NCBI RefSeq assembly: GCF_005860805.1
Contig: NZ_VCEJ01000002.1
Span: 1,906,375 to 1,970,374, forward strand
Length of the DNA stretch: 64,000 nt
Source of the DNA: Dyadobacter luticola
Lineage (GTDB): Bacteria; Bacteroidota; Bacteroidia; Cytophagales; Spirosomataceae
Direction of reading: 5' to 3'
Part shown: one piece after another, positions 24,631-34,509 of the stretch
How the letters are laid out: the number at the start of each line of letters is the position of its first letter
Position numbering within the stretch: position 1 is the first letter of the stretch
The notes under the pieces: generated by a model
The model's input: the letters and a program-made list of their open reading frames with translations, nothing else
What the model was told of the DNA's origin: nothing
The model's database searches: none
Program-made: the position numbers and the translations under genes

Positions 24631-26853
24631 CTATTTCAAAACCTTAGCCTGATGAGAGGCAAAAAGCTGATCGGCCTTAACCTGCGCTTTCTCCGCAGTC
24701 ACTTTTACCTCCGTTTTTATTTTCAGATTCATACTTTCCGCATGTTTGTTTGTACCAATGTGTGGCGCGATAACCAGCGACACGATGGACATGAGTTTTA
24801 TCAGAATATTCATGGATGGGCCGGAAGTATCTTTGAAGGGATCACCTACGGTGTCACCCGTTACAGCCGCTTTGTGCGGTTCTGATTTTTTATAAAATGT
24901 CTCGCCATTGATCACAGCGCCTTTTTCAAAAGACTTTTTAGCATTGTCCCAGGCTCCACCGGCATTGTTCTGGAAAATCCCCATTAAAACACCCGAAACC
25001 GTAACCCCTGCCAGTGTTCCTCCCAATACTTCGGGACCAAACAGGAAACCTACGAGTACCGGCACAATCAGGGCAATCAAACCGGGCGCTACCATTTCGC
25101 GGATCGAAGCCTGCGTAGAAATGGCAACGCACTTTTCATATTCGGGTCGGGCAGTACCTTCCATGATCCCCGGTATTTCACGGAACTGGCGGCGTACCTC
25201 TTCAACCATTTTCATGGCAGCGCGGCCTACTGCGGCGATTGCGAGCGAAGAAAATATGAATGGTATCATCGCGCCCACGAACAATCCTGCAAGCACATTG
25301 GCTTTGTAAATGTCTATGGAATTGATCCCGGCAACTCCGCAGAATGCTGCGAACAATGCCAGCGAAGTCAATGCTGCTGAGGCGATTGCGAAACCTTTTC
25401 CAGTTGCCGCCGTGGTATTACCAACCGCATCCAGAATATCGGTACGCCCGCGCACCTCTTCGGGTAAATGTGACATTTCTGCAATACCACCTGCATTATC
25501 AGCAATCGGGCCGAATGCATCGATTGCGAGCTGCATCGCAGTGGTTGCCATCATCCCGGCTGCGGCAATCGCAACGCCGTACAGACCTGCAAATTCATAG
25601 CTTATAAAGATACCCGCAGCCAAAACCAGGGTCGGGATCACCGTCGATTCCATACCTACCGACAGACCGCCGATAATGTTGGTCGCGTGGCCTGTTGAAG
25701 ATTGATTTACAATCGATTGCACCGGTCTCTTACCCATCGCCGTGTAAAATTCCGTTACCATCGACATAATTGCACCCACAATAGAACCAAGTAAAATAGC
25801 CAGATACACATCCATGGAAGTGAAATCCACGCCGCGAATCGTTAATGTTCCTTCTGGCAACATCCAGATAGTCAGCGGGTAGCTTACAACCAGAACAATA
25901 ATGATCGAGCCCCAGTTACCGCGGTTCAAAGCGCCCTGGACATTACCATTATCATCACCAACACGTACCAGCAGCATACCAATGATGGAAGCGATCAGCC
26001 CCATTCCGGCAATGACCATCGGCAATAAAATCGGCGCGATACCACCAAAATTATCGGTTCCCTGCGCCACAATTTCACGTCCTAAAACCATGGTTGCGAG
26101 GATCGTAGCCACATAAGAACCGAACAAATCCGCACCCATACCTGCCACATCACCCACATTGTCACCTACGTTATCCGCAATGGTTGCAGGGTTACGCGGA
26201 TCATCTTCCGGGATACCCGCCTCTACTTTACCCACAAGGTCAGCACCAACGTCGGCTGCCTTTGTATAAATACCACCGCCCACGCGCGCAAAAAGTGCGA
26301 TCGACTCAGCGCCCAAAGAAAATCCAGCCAGTACTTCCAGTACTTTTTCCATACCCAGACCATTTACATCGGCCGGGTCAACAAAAACAGAATAAAGAAT
26401 AATAAACAAACCGCCCAAACCGATCACGGCAAGACTCGCTACGCCTATACCCATCACAGAACCTCCTGTAAATGAGACCTCTAATGCTTTTGTTAAGCTT
26501 GTGCGCGCAGCCTGTGTGGTGCGAACATTGGATTTGGTGGCGATGTTCATGCCGATATAGCCGGCAAATGCAGAGATAAATGCCCCTACAACGAAAGAAA
26601 TCCCGATGAAAGGACTTGAATTTTCTACCAGTGTACCTGAATAGCCTAATAATATACTGACAATGATTCCAAAAATGATGAGTACGCGCCATTCGGCTTT
26701 GAGGAAGGCAAGAGCGCCGTCAGCGATAGCGTCTGCAATTTCTTTCATCTGAGGGCTCCCCGAATCCTGCTTGACCACCCAGCCTCGTTTAAAGAACATA
26801 ACCAGCAAGCCAATTAGACCCAGTGCTGGCACTAAATAGGTAATGTTACTCAT
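24631..26853 (-). CDS. hppA: Membrane-bound ion-translocating pyrophosphatase (K+-dependent type)
   Basis: This 740-residue, about 16-helix membrane enzyme couples PPi hydrolysis to pumping of H+ and/or Na+. The catalytic signature is complete: [29 protein letters not shown] (only cited in pieces), [20 protein letters not shown] and the C-terminal [24 protein letters not shown] carries Ala at the position that is Lys in K+-independent enzymes, so this should be the K+-dependent subfamily. The pumped ion cannot be settled by eye. A candidate promoter lies at 26892-26922 and a terminator follows the gene. Confidence 0.94.
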   Translation of the reverse strand: MSNITYLVPALGLIGLLVMFFKRGWVVKQDSGSPQMKEIADAIADGALAFLKAEWRVLIIFGIIVSILLGYSGTLVENSSPFIGISFVVGAFISAFAGYIGMNIATKSNVRTTQAARTSLTKALEVSFTGGSVMGIGVASLAVIGLGGLFIILYSVFVDPADVNGLGMEKVLEVLAGFSLGAESIALFARVGGGIYTKAADVGADLVGKVEAGIPEDDPRNPATIADNVGDNVGDVAGMGADLFGSYVATILATMVLGREIVAQGTDNFGGIAPILLPMVIAGMGLIASIIGMLLVRVGDDNGNVQGALNRGNWGSIIIVLVVSYPLTIWMLPEGTLTIRGVDFTSMDVYLAILLGSIVGAIMSMVTEFYTAMGKRPVQSIVNQSSTGHATNIIGGLSVGMESTVIPTLVLAAGIFISYEFAGLYGVAIAAAGMMATTAMQLAIDAFGPIADNAGGIAEMSHLPEEVRGRTDILDAVGNTTAATGKGFAIASAALTSLALFAAFCGVAGINSIDIYKANVLAGLFVGAMIPFIFSSLAIAAVGRAAMKMVEEVRRQFREIPGIMEGTARPEYEKCVAISTQASIREMVAPGLIALIVPVLVGFLFGPEVLGGTLAGVTVSGVLMGIFQNNAGGAWDNAKKSFEKGAVINGETFYKKSEPHKAAVTGDTVGDPFKDTSGPSMNILIKLMSIVSLVIAPHIGTNKHAESMNLKIKTEVKVTAEKAQVKADQLFASHQAKVLK

Positions 26854-26891
26854 GCGCGTTACAGTATTTGGTTAAAGGTTTTTTAATTCCG

Positions 26892-26922
26892 TAAATATAG
26901 AGAATGAGACCTCATAACAAAA
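26892..26922 (-). promoter_or_regulatory. Candidate Bacteroidota promoter for hppA
   Basis: On the minus strand TTTTG (26918-26922) is followed 18 bases later by TATATTTA (26892-26899), close to the Bacteroidota -33 TTTG / -7 TAnnTTTG consensus. It lies about 40 bases upstream of the ATG. Confidence 0.4.
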
Positions 26923-27003
26923 TCTGAAAAGGCGAATTTTTGATTAATTCGTATAGATTTTATGAAAATTTGTAGAAGTGACAATATGGCTGCGGGTGTC
27001 GAT

Positions 27004-28173
27004 CTATACTTCTACGCGCTTTTTGCGCAGCATGGAGAGGAATAAGTAAGAAATACCGAAGCTCAAACCCGCCATCGCAAAAGCCAGGATCGTTCCGCCG
27101 ATTAAATATTGTACGAAATTGACATGGATGGATTTCAGCGACAGGTCTTTCATTGATTCCAGCTGCACACCCTTTTTGTAAAACAACCCGCCGAATTTGT
27201 AGCTCCCGAAAATGATAAATGGAATAAAAGGCGGAATGCTGATATTGGCCGCCGTGAGAAACAGTACCTTGTTCATTTTGAAATAGATCGAAAGCGGGAT
27301 ACCTACCAAAAGCTGAAAGCCCCAGATAGGCAAAATGCCCATAAAAAAGCCAAATGCGATCGACCGAGCCTTGCTTACATTTGATTCCTTGGGCTTGATC
27401 GCCTCGCTTTTGATCGTTTCCCAAATGCCTTTTTCGCGCAGTTGTACCCACAGCCTCTTGGGAAGATAGTAGAGCAATGTGAGGACGACGAGCCAGGTGT
27501 TGAGGATGCTGATCCTGGTAAAATCCCGCCATGGCCGGAAATGCGTAACCCGCTCATTTTTATCGTAAATCACCTGAATGTTGACGGACAGGATAGGTAT
27601 ATTTTTCCAGGCAAGTTTTACAATCACCTCAATCTCAGTCTCAAACTTGGTTGTAAAAAGCCTGGTCGTTTTAAGTGGTTCCAGTGGGTAAAGCCTAAAA
27701 CCTGTTTGTGTATCAGGTAATGTCAGCCCGGTTTCAAATTTGAACCAGAAGTTCGAAAACTTATTTCCGAAAGAGCTCTTACCTGGTACCCCCTCCTGCT
27801 GCATGTTCCTGGAACCCATCAGCAATGCGCCCGGATCTTGCGCCGCTGCTTCGATAAAAATCGGAATGTCGGAAGCTAAATGTTGCCCGTCAGAATCGAT
27901 CGAAATCGCATTTTTATAACCCAGCCTGATCGCTTCCTTGAACCCTTTTCGCAGAGAATAACCTTTGCCCCGATTTTTTTCATTGTTCAGGATTGTCAGG
28001 CGGTTTCCATATTGAGATAAAATATCCGCCGTAGCGTCGGTGGAACCGTCATTAATGACAATAACATCCTGCTCGCCAGCATATTGTAGCACACTGTCGA
28101 TGACCCGTCGAAGTGTTTTTTCATTATTATAAGTGGGAATAATGATGCAGCACTGAATGTCTGAGAGGGTCAT
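27004..28173 (-). CDS. GT2 glycosyltransferase fused to a DUF2062 membrane domain (flexirubin locus)
   Basis: This 389-residue protein has an N-terminal family-2 glycosyltransferase domain: CCIIIPTYNNEKTLRRVIDS for nucleotide binding and SIDSDGQHLASDIP holding the DxD-like metal site. A C-terminal DUF2062 domain with membrane helices follows (AFGFFMGILPIWGFQLLVGI and AMAGLSFGISYLFLSML). This fusion is a regular member of flexirubin/aryl-polyene loci, but its sugar and acceptor are not known. It is the last gene of the 16-gene minus-strand block, 18 bases after the dehydratase-like gene. Confidence 0.82.
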   Translation of the reverse strand: MTLSDIQCCIIIPTYNNEKTLRRVIDSVLQYAGEQDVIVINDGSTDATADILSQYGNRLTILNNEKNRGKGYSLRKGFKEAIRLGYKNAISIDSDGQHLASDIPIFIEAAAQDPGALLMGSRNMQQEGVPGKSSFGNKFSNFWFKFETGLTLPDTQTGFRLYPLEPLKTTRLFTTKFETEIEVIVKLAWKNIPILSVNIQVIYDKNERVTHFRPWRDFTRISILNTWLVVLTLLYYLPKRLWVQLREKGIWETIKSEAIKPKESNVSKARSIAFGFFMGILPIWGFQLLVGIPLSIYFKMNKVLFLTAANISIPPFIPFIIFGSYKFGGLFYKKGVQLESMKDLSLKSIHVNFVQYLIGGTILAFAMAGLSFGISYLFLSMLRKKRVEV

Positions 28174-28191
28174 AAAAAACGTAGATCGGGG

Positions 28192-28548
28192 CTATAAGTA
28201 AGTCGCCTGCATTTTGAAGAAAGTTACCCCGCCGAAGTCACCTGACGCCACAACATCCAGACTTTCAGACTCTTTATATTTCAATTGAATATTGATCACC
28301 GGAGTCTTATTCGGATCGAGCACTTCGAGAAATTTGCAGGTCCTGATTTGTTTTAATGTAACATTTCTGTTGAGCTGCCTCTGCAAAACTGCTTTCACGA
28401 AACCGATTTGAACAACACCAGGAGTGACCGGCGAGCCAGGAAAATGCCCCTGGAAAATCCGGTGACTAGCATTGATGAGTATCTCTGAAATAACACCCTC
28501 TGCTGTTGGGGCAATGTTCTGAATGTTGTATAAGTCATTTTCCAGCAT
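28192..28548 (-). CDS. Hot-dog 3-hydroxyacyl-ACP dehydratase-like protein
   Basis: This 118-residue single hot-dog domain has the FabZ/FabA-type string HRIFQGHFPGSPVTPGVVQI, with His35 as candidate catalytic base. It may dehydrate 3-hydroxyacyl-ACP during polyene extension. It is shorter than FabZ and lacks an obvious distal Glu/Asp helix, so it could instead be a stand-alone partner of the second hot-dog protein at 34510. It lies between the LolA-like and glycosyltransferase genes. Confidence 0.75.
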   Translation of the reverse strand: MLENDLYNIQNIAPTAEGVISEILINASHRIFQGHFPGSPVTPGVVQIGFVKAVLQRQLNRNVTLKQIRTCKFLEVLDPNKTPVINIQLKYKESESLDVVASGDFGGVTFFKMQATYL

Positions 28549-28559
28549 TTCAATATCCT

Positions 28560-29192
28560 TTATAAATCCTGAAATAGGCTATCCTTGATTTCCTGGTTGA
28601 ACTTCTCGTTTTGGAATTTCATCACACTTTTATCACCGCTTTTTTCAAAAAAAGAGAGCTCTTTCAAATGCAATGTGTTTTTTGAAAAGACCAGCGAGAT
28701 CTTTTGGTAAACGTTTTTGAGCCTTCGGTTCACCGGCGTCAGCATGATTTGATACTGATCCGCACTTTCCAGCGCCGCCAGGGAAAATGCTTTATTTTGC
28801 TGGAAATCTCCGTTCACTAAACCGATCATCAGCTCTTTGATCTGCGCCGCCATTCGGCCAGCTTGTCCAACGTTTTTCTCCTTTCCAGCTTCCTGGACGC
28901 GTAATTTATCACCGTTAATTAATATCACGTATTTAACCGGCGACCTCTGCTCCCAGCGCATTTTGTCTTTCTGTTTATAATAAAAAGCGCCAGAAGACAA
29001 CTCCGGTTCCTTCAAAACCGCCAGATATTTCTCCTCCGTGAAAGATGCCTGTATAGAATTGGTGGACTGCGAGGTCTTCTGCAATTCGGCTAAAACTTTA
29101 TCCGGATTAGCGACCGGCTTGAATGTTTGTGCCTCCGACCGAATACATATCAGGCTGGTTAATAACAGAAAAATCAGCTTAATTCTGATCAT
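28560..29192 (-). CDS. LolA-like outer-membrane lipoprotein carrier protein
   Basis: This 210-residue periplasmic protein has a signal peptide (from ATG 29192, MIRIKLIFLLLTSLICIRSE) and the LolA half-barrel: SIQASFTEEKYLAVLKEPEL, SGAFYYKQKDKMRWEQRSP, YVILINGDKLRV. LolA proteins shuttle lipoproteins or lipids across the periplasm. A dedicated copy in pigment loci probably carries the aryl-polyene lipid toward the outer membrane together with the MMPL protein at 39883. Its start overlaps the end of the deacetylase gene by 14 bases. The longer start at 29228 would spoil the signal peptide. Confidence 0.82.
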   Translation of the reverse strand: MIRIKLIFLLLTSLICIRSEAQTFKPVANPDKVLAELQKTSQSTNSIQASFTEEKYLAVLKEPELSSGAFYYKQKDKMRWEQRSPVKYVILINGDKLRVQEAGKEKNVGQAGRMAAQIKELMIGLVNGDFQQNKAFSLAALESADQYQIMLTPVNRRLKNVYQKISLVFSKNTLHLKELSFFEKSGDKSVMKFQNEKFNQEIKDSLFQDL

Positions 29193-29949
29193 AAGGTTCT
29201 TTCTGGATAAGTTGGTGCAATGGCACAATCTTGTGTCCCTTTTGCTGGCAATGTTCGATGATATCGGCCAGCGAATCGGCAGTTACTTGCAGGTGATCGT
29301 GCAGCAGAATGATGTCGCGCGCGTTCAGTTCGGAAATGATCTTGTTGATAATCTGGTATTTATTGTTGGCCCGCGTGTCCAGACTCCGCAGTGACCAGCC
29401 TATCGAATCCAATTGCAATTCTTTCAAAACCGAAGCATATCTTGGATTGGTCACGCCAAACGGCGGCCGGAAAAAAAGTGGCGTCTTACCAATCACATCC
29501 CGGATTACCTCATTGCAATGTGCGAGGTCATTCTTCAATTTTTTGCTTGAAAAAAATCCGATCAGATAATGATGGCTGAATGAATGATTGGCGATAACAT
29601 GGCCTTCTTCATGAATCTGGCGAAGTAAGTCCGGGTATAAAATTGCATTTTTTCCGATCACGAAAAAGGTCGCTTTGACGCCTTTTTCTTTCAATATTTC
29701 CAAAACCTTCGGTGTTGTTTCAGGATTCGGCCCATCGTCGAAAGTGAGTGCAATACCCTTTGTTTTACCGACATTAACCGATTTCAGGAAATAATTCGAC
29801 TGGATTTTGAAAGAACCGTAAGAAGTCGCGCCGATATAAAGTAGGATGATCAGGATGAAAACCGGCCATAAAAAATCCGTCTCCCAAAAAATGATTCCAC
29901 TCAGGGCAAAGACAGTGATCGCGGCGAAGGTAACAATGTTATGCTTCAA
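29179..29949 (-). CDS. Polysaccharide deacetylase-family protein (CE4 NodB domain)
   Basis: This 256-residue protein has two N-terminal membrane segments and then a NodB-type domain. Motif 1 is LTFDDGP with Asp71/Asp72 and motif 2 is NHSFSHH with His122/His126, the metal-binding set. PLFFRPPFGVTNPRY and DIILLHDH provide the later motifs. Such enzymes remove acetyl groups from N-acetyl sugars. In flexirubin/aryl-polyene loci its substrate is not established. It overlaps both neighbours, the chain-length-factor gene by 11 bases and LolA by 14, indicating translational coupling. Confidence 0.82.
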   Translation of the reverse strand: MKHNIVTFAAITVFALSGIIFWETDFLWPVFILIILLYIGATSYGSFKIQSNYFLKSVNVGKTKGIALTFDDGPNPETTPKVLEILKEKGVKATFFVIGKNAILYPDLLRQIHEEGHVIANHSFSHHYLIGFFSSKKLKNDLAHCNEVIRDVIGKTPLFFRPPFGVTNPRYASVLKELQLDSIGWSLRSLDTRANNKYQIINKIISELNARDIILLHDHLQVTADSLADIIEHCQQKGHKIVPLHQLIQKEPYDQN

Positions 29950-30874
29950 GGGATTGGACGAGCATTAAGCCTAAATTATTTTTAATCAGCGCATTATAAA
30001 TCAAAACATTCCTGATCGGCTTATTTTGAGCTATCGAATCGACGGCATAATGTAACGCAAAAGATGATGCCGTGGGATAAATGCCTGAAAAATCTGTGTA
30101 ATCAATACATTTCTCAGTATCTATTTCGGCGAACTCCGACAAGTTACCCGCATACAAAATCAGGTCCAGCGCTTTCAGATCAACGTTGTTATCCTTCAAA
30201 AACTTGGCCGTAGCATCTTCCACATTACTAACCAAGCCCCAGGATTGCGCATCACTGATTTTTGCCAGGCTACCCGACGTTTTTTCATTTGAAACAACAA
30301 AAAAACTCGCACCGGAAGTAAGCTGCTTTTCCTGGTAAACATGCAGACGATGAGCGACTTCTGACAAAAATTCAATGTGTTCGTCCGCAGCTCCCACAAG
30401 AATATTTTCTTCGCCTTCGGCAAGCAGCAGCATCGCGTCCTGCAAAGCATGTTCAAAAGACAAGGTATTTTGGGTGTGCGTCATGTTATAGCCATGATTT
30501 CCAATGCTTAAAGAAATCTGGCCGCCCATGGTATTGTGGGTAGATTGGATAAATGAAGTTGGCGGAAGGAGGCCTTCGATTGTGATGGAATTGTTCAGAA
30601 ACTTCTCAGTATCAAGCAAACAACCTAACCCGGTACCAACGATGATCGCGCCCGGCTGCTCAATTTCAGCTTGTTGAATACATTCCTTCGCGCAAGCCAC
30701 GGACATGCGCAGAATTTTGCTCATTCTTCTCAGCAAACCCGCGTCGATGTATTCTTTATATTCCGGATTAATAAGTGCTGACGATTCGCCCAAAACTTCC
30801 AGCAATGCTGAAAAACCGGCATTTTTGAATGTTGGCTGGTGAGAAATCGTCGATGCTGCGGAGATGTAAGCCAC
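29939..30874 (-). CDS. Ketosynthase chain-length-factor-like protein
   Basis: This 311-residue thiolase-fold protein resembles ketosynthases (AGLLRRMSKILRMSVACAKE, IVGTGLGCLLDTEKFLNN, GGQISLSIGNHGYNMTHTQN) but has no cysteine where KAS enzymes carry the nucleophile; that segment reads THTQNTLSFEHAL. It is therefore best seen as a non-catalytic chain-length factor that pairs with an active ketosynthase, probably the next gene at 30883. It is shorter than full KAS proteins. A paralog lies at 46534-47580. Confidence 0.77.
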   Translation of the reverse strand: MAYISAASTISHQPTFKNAGFSALLEVLGESSALINPEYKEYIDAGLLRRMSKILRMSVACAKECIQQAEIEQPGAIIVGTGLGCLLDTEKFLNNSITIEGLLPPTSFIQSTHNTMGGQISLSIGNHGYNMTHTQNTLSFEHALQDAMLLLAEGEENILVGAADEHIEFLSEVAHRLHVYQEKQLTSGASFFVVSNEKTSGSLAKISDAQSWGLVSNVEDATAKFLKDNNVDLKALDLILYAGNLSEFAEIDTEKCIDYTDFSGIYPTASSFALHYAVDSIAQNKPIRNVLIYNALIKNNLGLMLVQSLEA

Positions 30875-30882
30875 TACGAATG

Positions 30883-32067
30883 TTAAATATGCCCTGTAAA
30901 AACCAGGGATGAATTATTTCCTCCGAAACCGAAAGAATTGGAAAGTACGGCGGTGACCGGTCTGTCGGTCTGTAAGCTAATTATCGGTACTAAGCCGGTT
31001 TCAGCGATTGGTTCCTGGTAGTTCAGGTTTGGATAAATCATTTGATTTTGAATCGCCAAAACCGAAAATACCGCCTCTATCGCACCCGCAGCCGCCAAGG
31101 TATGTCCGGTAAAACTTTTGGTAGAGCTAAATGCCGGGATCTGTTCACCAAAAATATTCTTTAAAGCCACCGATTCTGACAAATCATTGTTTTTCGTGCC
31201 GGTACCGTGGGCATTTACATACGTGATCTGATCTTTTTTTATACCGGATTTCTTGATCGCGTGATCGATAGCCAAAGTAGCGCCGGTACCTTCGGGAGAA
31301 GAAGCCGTCTGGTGGTACGCGTCCGCAGCATTAGCCCAGCCGCTTACATAGGCGATGGTTTTGTTGCCGGAAAAGGCAATACTTTTTTCGTTTTCCAATA
31401 ACAAAAATGCAGCACCCTCTCCCAAATTCAGTCCGCTGCGCGACTCGTCAAAAGGCCTGCACCACTGATCGTCGTAAATCATCAAAGACCGGAATCCATC
31501 GATCGTAAACTTCGTTAAAGCGTCACTTCCACCGACCAAAACACGGTCCAGTTTGCCTGCAAGCAGCATTCTGGCACCCAGCATGATCGCATTTGCGCCT
31601 GAGGAACATGCCGTAGAAAGTGTGTCAATGTATCCTGATATGCCTAAATGCCGTGCAATTCTCTCTGTGGTGTTACCACTGTCATGCGTCTTTAACAGTG
31701 TAAAGTCAGGATCGGATTGTGCAAGATAATCTTTGTAAAAATGCTCCGTCCGGTCCATGCCGCCTACCGAAGTTGCTGAGATAATTCCAGTGCGAAGTTG
31801 TTCCGAATGTTCATTTTCGCCCCAGGCTTCTCGCGCAGCTTTTAAACCCAATAAGGAAGTTCTTGAAACGTTTCCGGCGCCCGTCCCAAGTTGCTCTTTC
31901 AAGTCATTACTGGAAATCTTTACCTCTCCCACTAACAATTCGCGACCGGCATCCAACAAAGTTATCCCGCCAATTCCCGATTTGCCTTCCCTTAAAGAAG
32001 CCAGATTTTCAGCGACGGACAGCCCGATGGCAGAGACAATTCCAAGACCGGTGATGCGGACGCCCAT
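30883..32067 (-). CDS. Beta-ketoacyl-ACP synthase II-type enzyme
   Basis: This 394-residue KAS I/II-type condensing enzyme should elongate the polyene on ACP. The active-site Cys154 lies in DTLSTACSSGANAIMLG, and the two catalytic His lie in YVNAHGTGTKNND and KSFTGHTLAAAGAIEAV. The C-terminal FGFGGNNSSLVF glycine-rich turn is complete. I chose ATG 32067 because the MGVRITGLGIVSAIG start is the normal KAS beginning. It sits 4 bases after the ACP gene and 8 bases before the chain-length-factor gene, so the three are probably translated together. Confidence 0.9.
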   Translation of the reverse strand: MGVRITGLGIVSAIGLSVAENLASLREGKSGIGGITLLDAGRELLVGEVKISSNDLKEQLGTGAGNVSRTSLLGLKAAREAWGENEHSEQLRTGIISATSVGGMDRTEHFYKDYLAQSDPDFTLLKTHDSGNTTERIARHLGISGYIDTLSTACSSGANAIMLGARMLLAGKLDRVLVGGSDALTKFTIDGFRSLMIYDDQWCRPFDESRSGLNLGEGAAFLLLENEKSIAFSGNKTIAYVSGWANAADAYHQTASSPEGTGATLAIDHAIKKSGIKKDQITYVNAHGTGTKNNDLSESVALKNIFGEQIPAFSSTKSFTGHTLAAAGAIEAVFSVLAIQNQMIYPNLNYQEPIAETGLVPIISLQTDRPVTAVLSNSFGFGGNNSSLVFTGHI

Positions 32068-32071
32068 TTGA

Positions 32072-32329
32072 TCAGCCTTTTCTTTTTTGAACGTACGCGG
32101 CCATGGTATTGATGGTCTTGAACGCATCCTTGCCCTCATCCGGATTAGTCACCTGAATACCGTGGTATTTTTCCAGTAAAACGATGAGTTCCAGCGCATC
32201 GATCGAATCCAGGCCAAGACCTGAATCATTGAAAAGTAGTGCGTCGTCAGCAATGTCGGCCGGGGTGATATCTTCCAGGTTAAGCTGTTCTATGATCTGC
32301 TTTTTCAGATCCTCTTTTAAATTGTCCAT
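32072..32329 (-). CDS. Acyl carrier protein 1 of the pigment locus
   Basis: This 85-residue four-helix acyl carrier protein has the phosphopantetheine attachment Ser42 in GLGLDSIDALELIVLLEK. It should carry growing polyene chains between the ketosynthases, FabG and dehydratases. It is acidic and distinct from housekeeping AcpP. It is placed between the KAS-like 208-residue gene and the KAS gene, 4 bases from the latter. A second ACP lies at 35798-36064. Confidence 0.9.
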   Translation of the reverse strand: MDNLKEDLKKQIIEQLNLEDITPADIADDALLFNDSGLGLDSIDALELIVLLEKYHGIQVTNPDEGKDAFKTINTMAAYVQKRKG

Positions 32330-32350
32330 CCGTTGAATGTTGTGCCTTAA

Positions 32351-32977
32351 TTAGTTATGAATGATTTCAGGACCGGCGATATTCGAAAGGTTTTCTATAT
32401 TAAGTTCCGGCTTGCCCGTCCCGGCCTGTTCGATCAGGAAAAGAAATGCGTGGATCTTGTCCCCTAAAATTTCGAGCCACCCACAAAGCGCTGTTTTTGA
32501 GCCTGTCGAAAACAGGATTTGCGTGTGGGTGAGGAAAAAATCAGGAGTGAATTTAGGCAAAACAGCAAACATATTTTCGCCGTACCATTTATTCAAAATC
32601 GCAATTTCACCCAGGACAATGTTCGGTAAAGTGTATACAAAAAGCGAGGGGCTTGGGGCGCCATTATGTTCGTAGGAATTGATAAAACGCAAATCTGTAT
32701 CCGCGCTCGACGATTTGTTGGCAAAAATGAGGGCGATTTCGTCATCCGCATAATCATTTACAATGTATGGAGCGGCACGTTTGATCAGCTCGGACGCCAG
32801 ATATCCGGCCTGGGAGAGCGTATCCATTTTGTAAAATTTGGGATAAACGAATTCCTGCGCCTTGTAAATCTGCTTGAACCACGCATCTTCCGAACTTTTG
32901 TCCAGCGTAGCAACCAGCTCTCCATTGACTGAACAGACATTTTCGCGCAGGTGACAATATGCTGTGATGAAACTCAT
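32351..32977 (-). CDS. Short ketosynthase-like (3-oxoacyl-ACP synthase annotated) protein of the pigment locus
   Basis: This 208-residue protein resembles the N-terminal part of a ketosynthase (EIALIFANKSSSADTDLRFI, PSPSLFVYTLPNIVLGEIAI) but has neither a catalytic Cys motif nor the NAHGT/KxxxGH motifs. Similar short proteins are regular members of flexirubin loci. It probably serves as a structural or initiation partner rather than as an active synthase. Its start overlaps the upstream KAS gene in an ATGA (32974-32977). Confidence 0.65.
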   Translation of the reverse strand: MSFITAYCHLRENVCSVNGELVATLDKSSEDAWFKQIYKAQEFVYPKFYKMDTLSQAGYLASELIKRAAPYIVNDYADDEIALIFANKSSSADTDLRFINSYEHNGAPSPSLFVYTLPNIVLGEIAILNKWYGENMFAVLPKFTPDFFLTHTQILFSTGSKTALCGWLEILGDKIHAFLFLIEQAGTGKPELNIENLSNIAGPEIIHN

Positions 32978-34056
32978 AAACTCCTGATGATCAGTGAAGC
33001 ATTTCCGCCTCCAAAGCCCGATGCCGTTTTCAAAACTGTATTCAGCTCTTTCTGCCGGTTTTCTGTAATGATATTCAGGCTCCTAGAAGTTCCCGTTTCG
33101 CCAAAACCGACACTTTTCAGCAAGGTACTATTTCGCATCATTTGCATCGAAGCCACTGTTTCGATTACCCCCGCGGCACCCAATGTATGACCGAAATAAC
33201 CTTTCAAACTATTGAGTGGAATGTGACTTAAACCCGCCCGATCAAAAGCAATCGCTTCCATTTCATCATTAAAAACAGTAGCCGTGCCGTGAGCGGAAAT
33301 AAAATCGATTTCTTCACCGCTGATTTGATTGGCATTCAATGTCTTGCCAATACTTCTGAAAAGTCCCTCTCCGGTCCGCGATGGGCCCGAAATGTGGTTC
33401 GCATCATTGGCGCTGCTGCCGGTCAGTAAATGTAGGGGAGATTCTGAGAAGATACTTTTTTCGGCCGAAACCACCACCGCGCCGCAGCCTTCACCCAATG
33501 TAATTCCGTTTCTGGCAGCATCGAAAGGTTTGCAGGGCTGGTCACTGATTGCAAAGAGCGACTGAAAACCGTACACGACAAAATCGGAAATGACATCGCA
33601 GCCAATGACGACGGCGTGATCGTAAATTTTATTTTTGACAAGATTTCCCGCAACATTAATCGCTAAAACACCTGAAATGCAGGCATTTGAAATAACAACC
33701 GGCTGGTTGGCGAGCTTAAACTCTTCCACCAACATTGCGGCGGGTGACTGAAACTGGTCTGTAACATTGACGTCCAGCGCACCTTTGGTCGAGCTTAAAA
33801 TGACAATCGTCCGCTCCGAGCTAAGTACATTCCTGTCAATTTTCTCAGCAATTTGAGATAACGCTCTAATAGTCAATGCAGTGAACCGACTTTCGGCTGC
33901 ATGGTTCTGAATACTGCCCAGGAACAAATTTTCATCATTATATCCCGCTGCGTTCACTTTCGTAATGCCCGACCGGTTTTCCGACAGCGCACGCCAGTTT
34001 TCTTCGGTGGTTTCCCCCAGCGGACTAATGATGACTTCTGCGCCTATATAGGACAT
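32974..34056 (-). CDS. Beta-ketoacyl-ACP synthase (short form)
   Basis: This 360-residue KAS-fold enzyme has nucleophile Cys126 in VVISNACISGVLAINVAG, His in FISAHGTATVFND and the KGYFGHTLGAAGVIE lysine-histidine motif, so it should be catalytically competent. It is shorter than KAS II enzymes, lacking part of the N-terminal segment. It overlaps the short KAS-like gene by 4 bases. Together with 30883 and 36259 the locus carries three active ketosynthases, consistent with separate starter and extension steps. Confidence 0.85.
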   Translation of the reverse strand: MSYIGAEVIISPLGETTEENWRALSENRSGITKVNAAGYNDENLFLGSIQNHAAESRFTALTIRALSQIAEKIDRNVLSSERTIVILSSTKGALDVNVTDQFQSPAAMLVEEFKLANQPVVISNACISGVLAINVAGNLVKNKIYDHAVVIGCDVISDFVVYGFQSLFAISDQPCKPFDAARNGITLGEGCGAVVVSAEKSIFSESPLHLLTGSSANDANHISGPSRTGEGLFRSIGKTLNANQISGEEIDFISAHGTATVFNDEMEAIAFDRAGLSHIPLNSLKGYFGHTLGAAGVIETVASMQMMRNSTLLKSVGFGETGTSRSLNIITENRQKELNTVLKTASGFGGGNASLIIRSL

Positions 34057-34076
34057 TGAGTATTTTGTAATCTGGT

Positions 34077-34490
34077 CTAAACCTTATTTTTTTCCTTCCA
34101 AAGCCTGTAAAAGTCCGGCGTCAGCAGTTCCAGCGTCCGGCTTTCCTTGTCCAGAAAAACCTGCATCGTTTTTCCCACTGCGGACAACTCTCCGGTAGTA
34201 ATGTTCCAGACTTCGTATTCAAACTGAATTTTGGCAGACTTGGCTGCCACATACCTGGTAATAACCTTGATCGCCTGCCCATAGTATACCGGCGCTTTGT
34301 GATCGATCTCCGATTTGACGATCGGCGTAAAGTATCCTTTGTCGAAAATCGTAAGATATTCCAGTCCGTAAGCCTTGCCGAAAGCCTCGCGACCGTCTTC
34401 AAAAAATTTGAGGTAATTCCCATGCCAAACTACTCCCATCGCGTCAGTTTCACTAAATCGTATATCAATTTCGATTTCCGAAGCAATCAT
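34077..34490 (-). CDS. Acyl-CoA/ACP thioesterase (4HBT hot-dog)
   Basis: This 137-residue YbgC-type hot-dog thioesterase has RFSETDAMGVVWHGNYLKFF, containing catalytic Asp16 and His23 and the HGNY motif. It is likely to release or edit acyl chains from ACP in polyene biosynthesis. The closest neighbours are the KAS gene (20 bases downstream) and a second hot-dog gene upstream, so it is part of the same operon. Chain preference is unknown. Confidence 0.85.
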   Translation of the reverse strand: MIASEIEIDIRFSETDAMGVVWHGNYLKFFEDGREAFGKAYGLEYLTIFDKGYFTPIVKSEIDHKAPVYYGQAIKVITRYVAAKSAKIQFEYEVWNITTGELSAVGKTMQVFLDKESRTLELLTPDFYRLWKEKNKV

Positions 34491-34509
34491 ATTTTTCCAT
34501 GTTAAGGGG

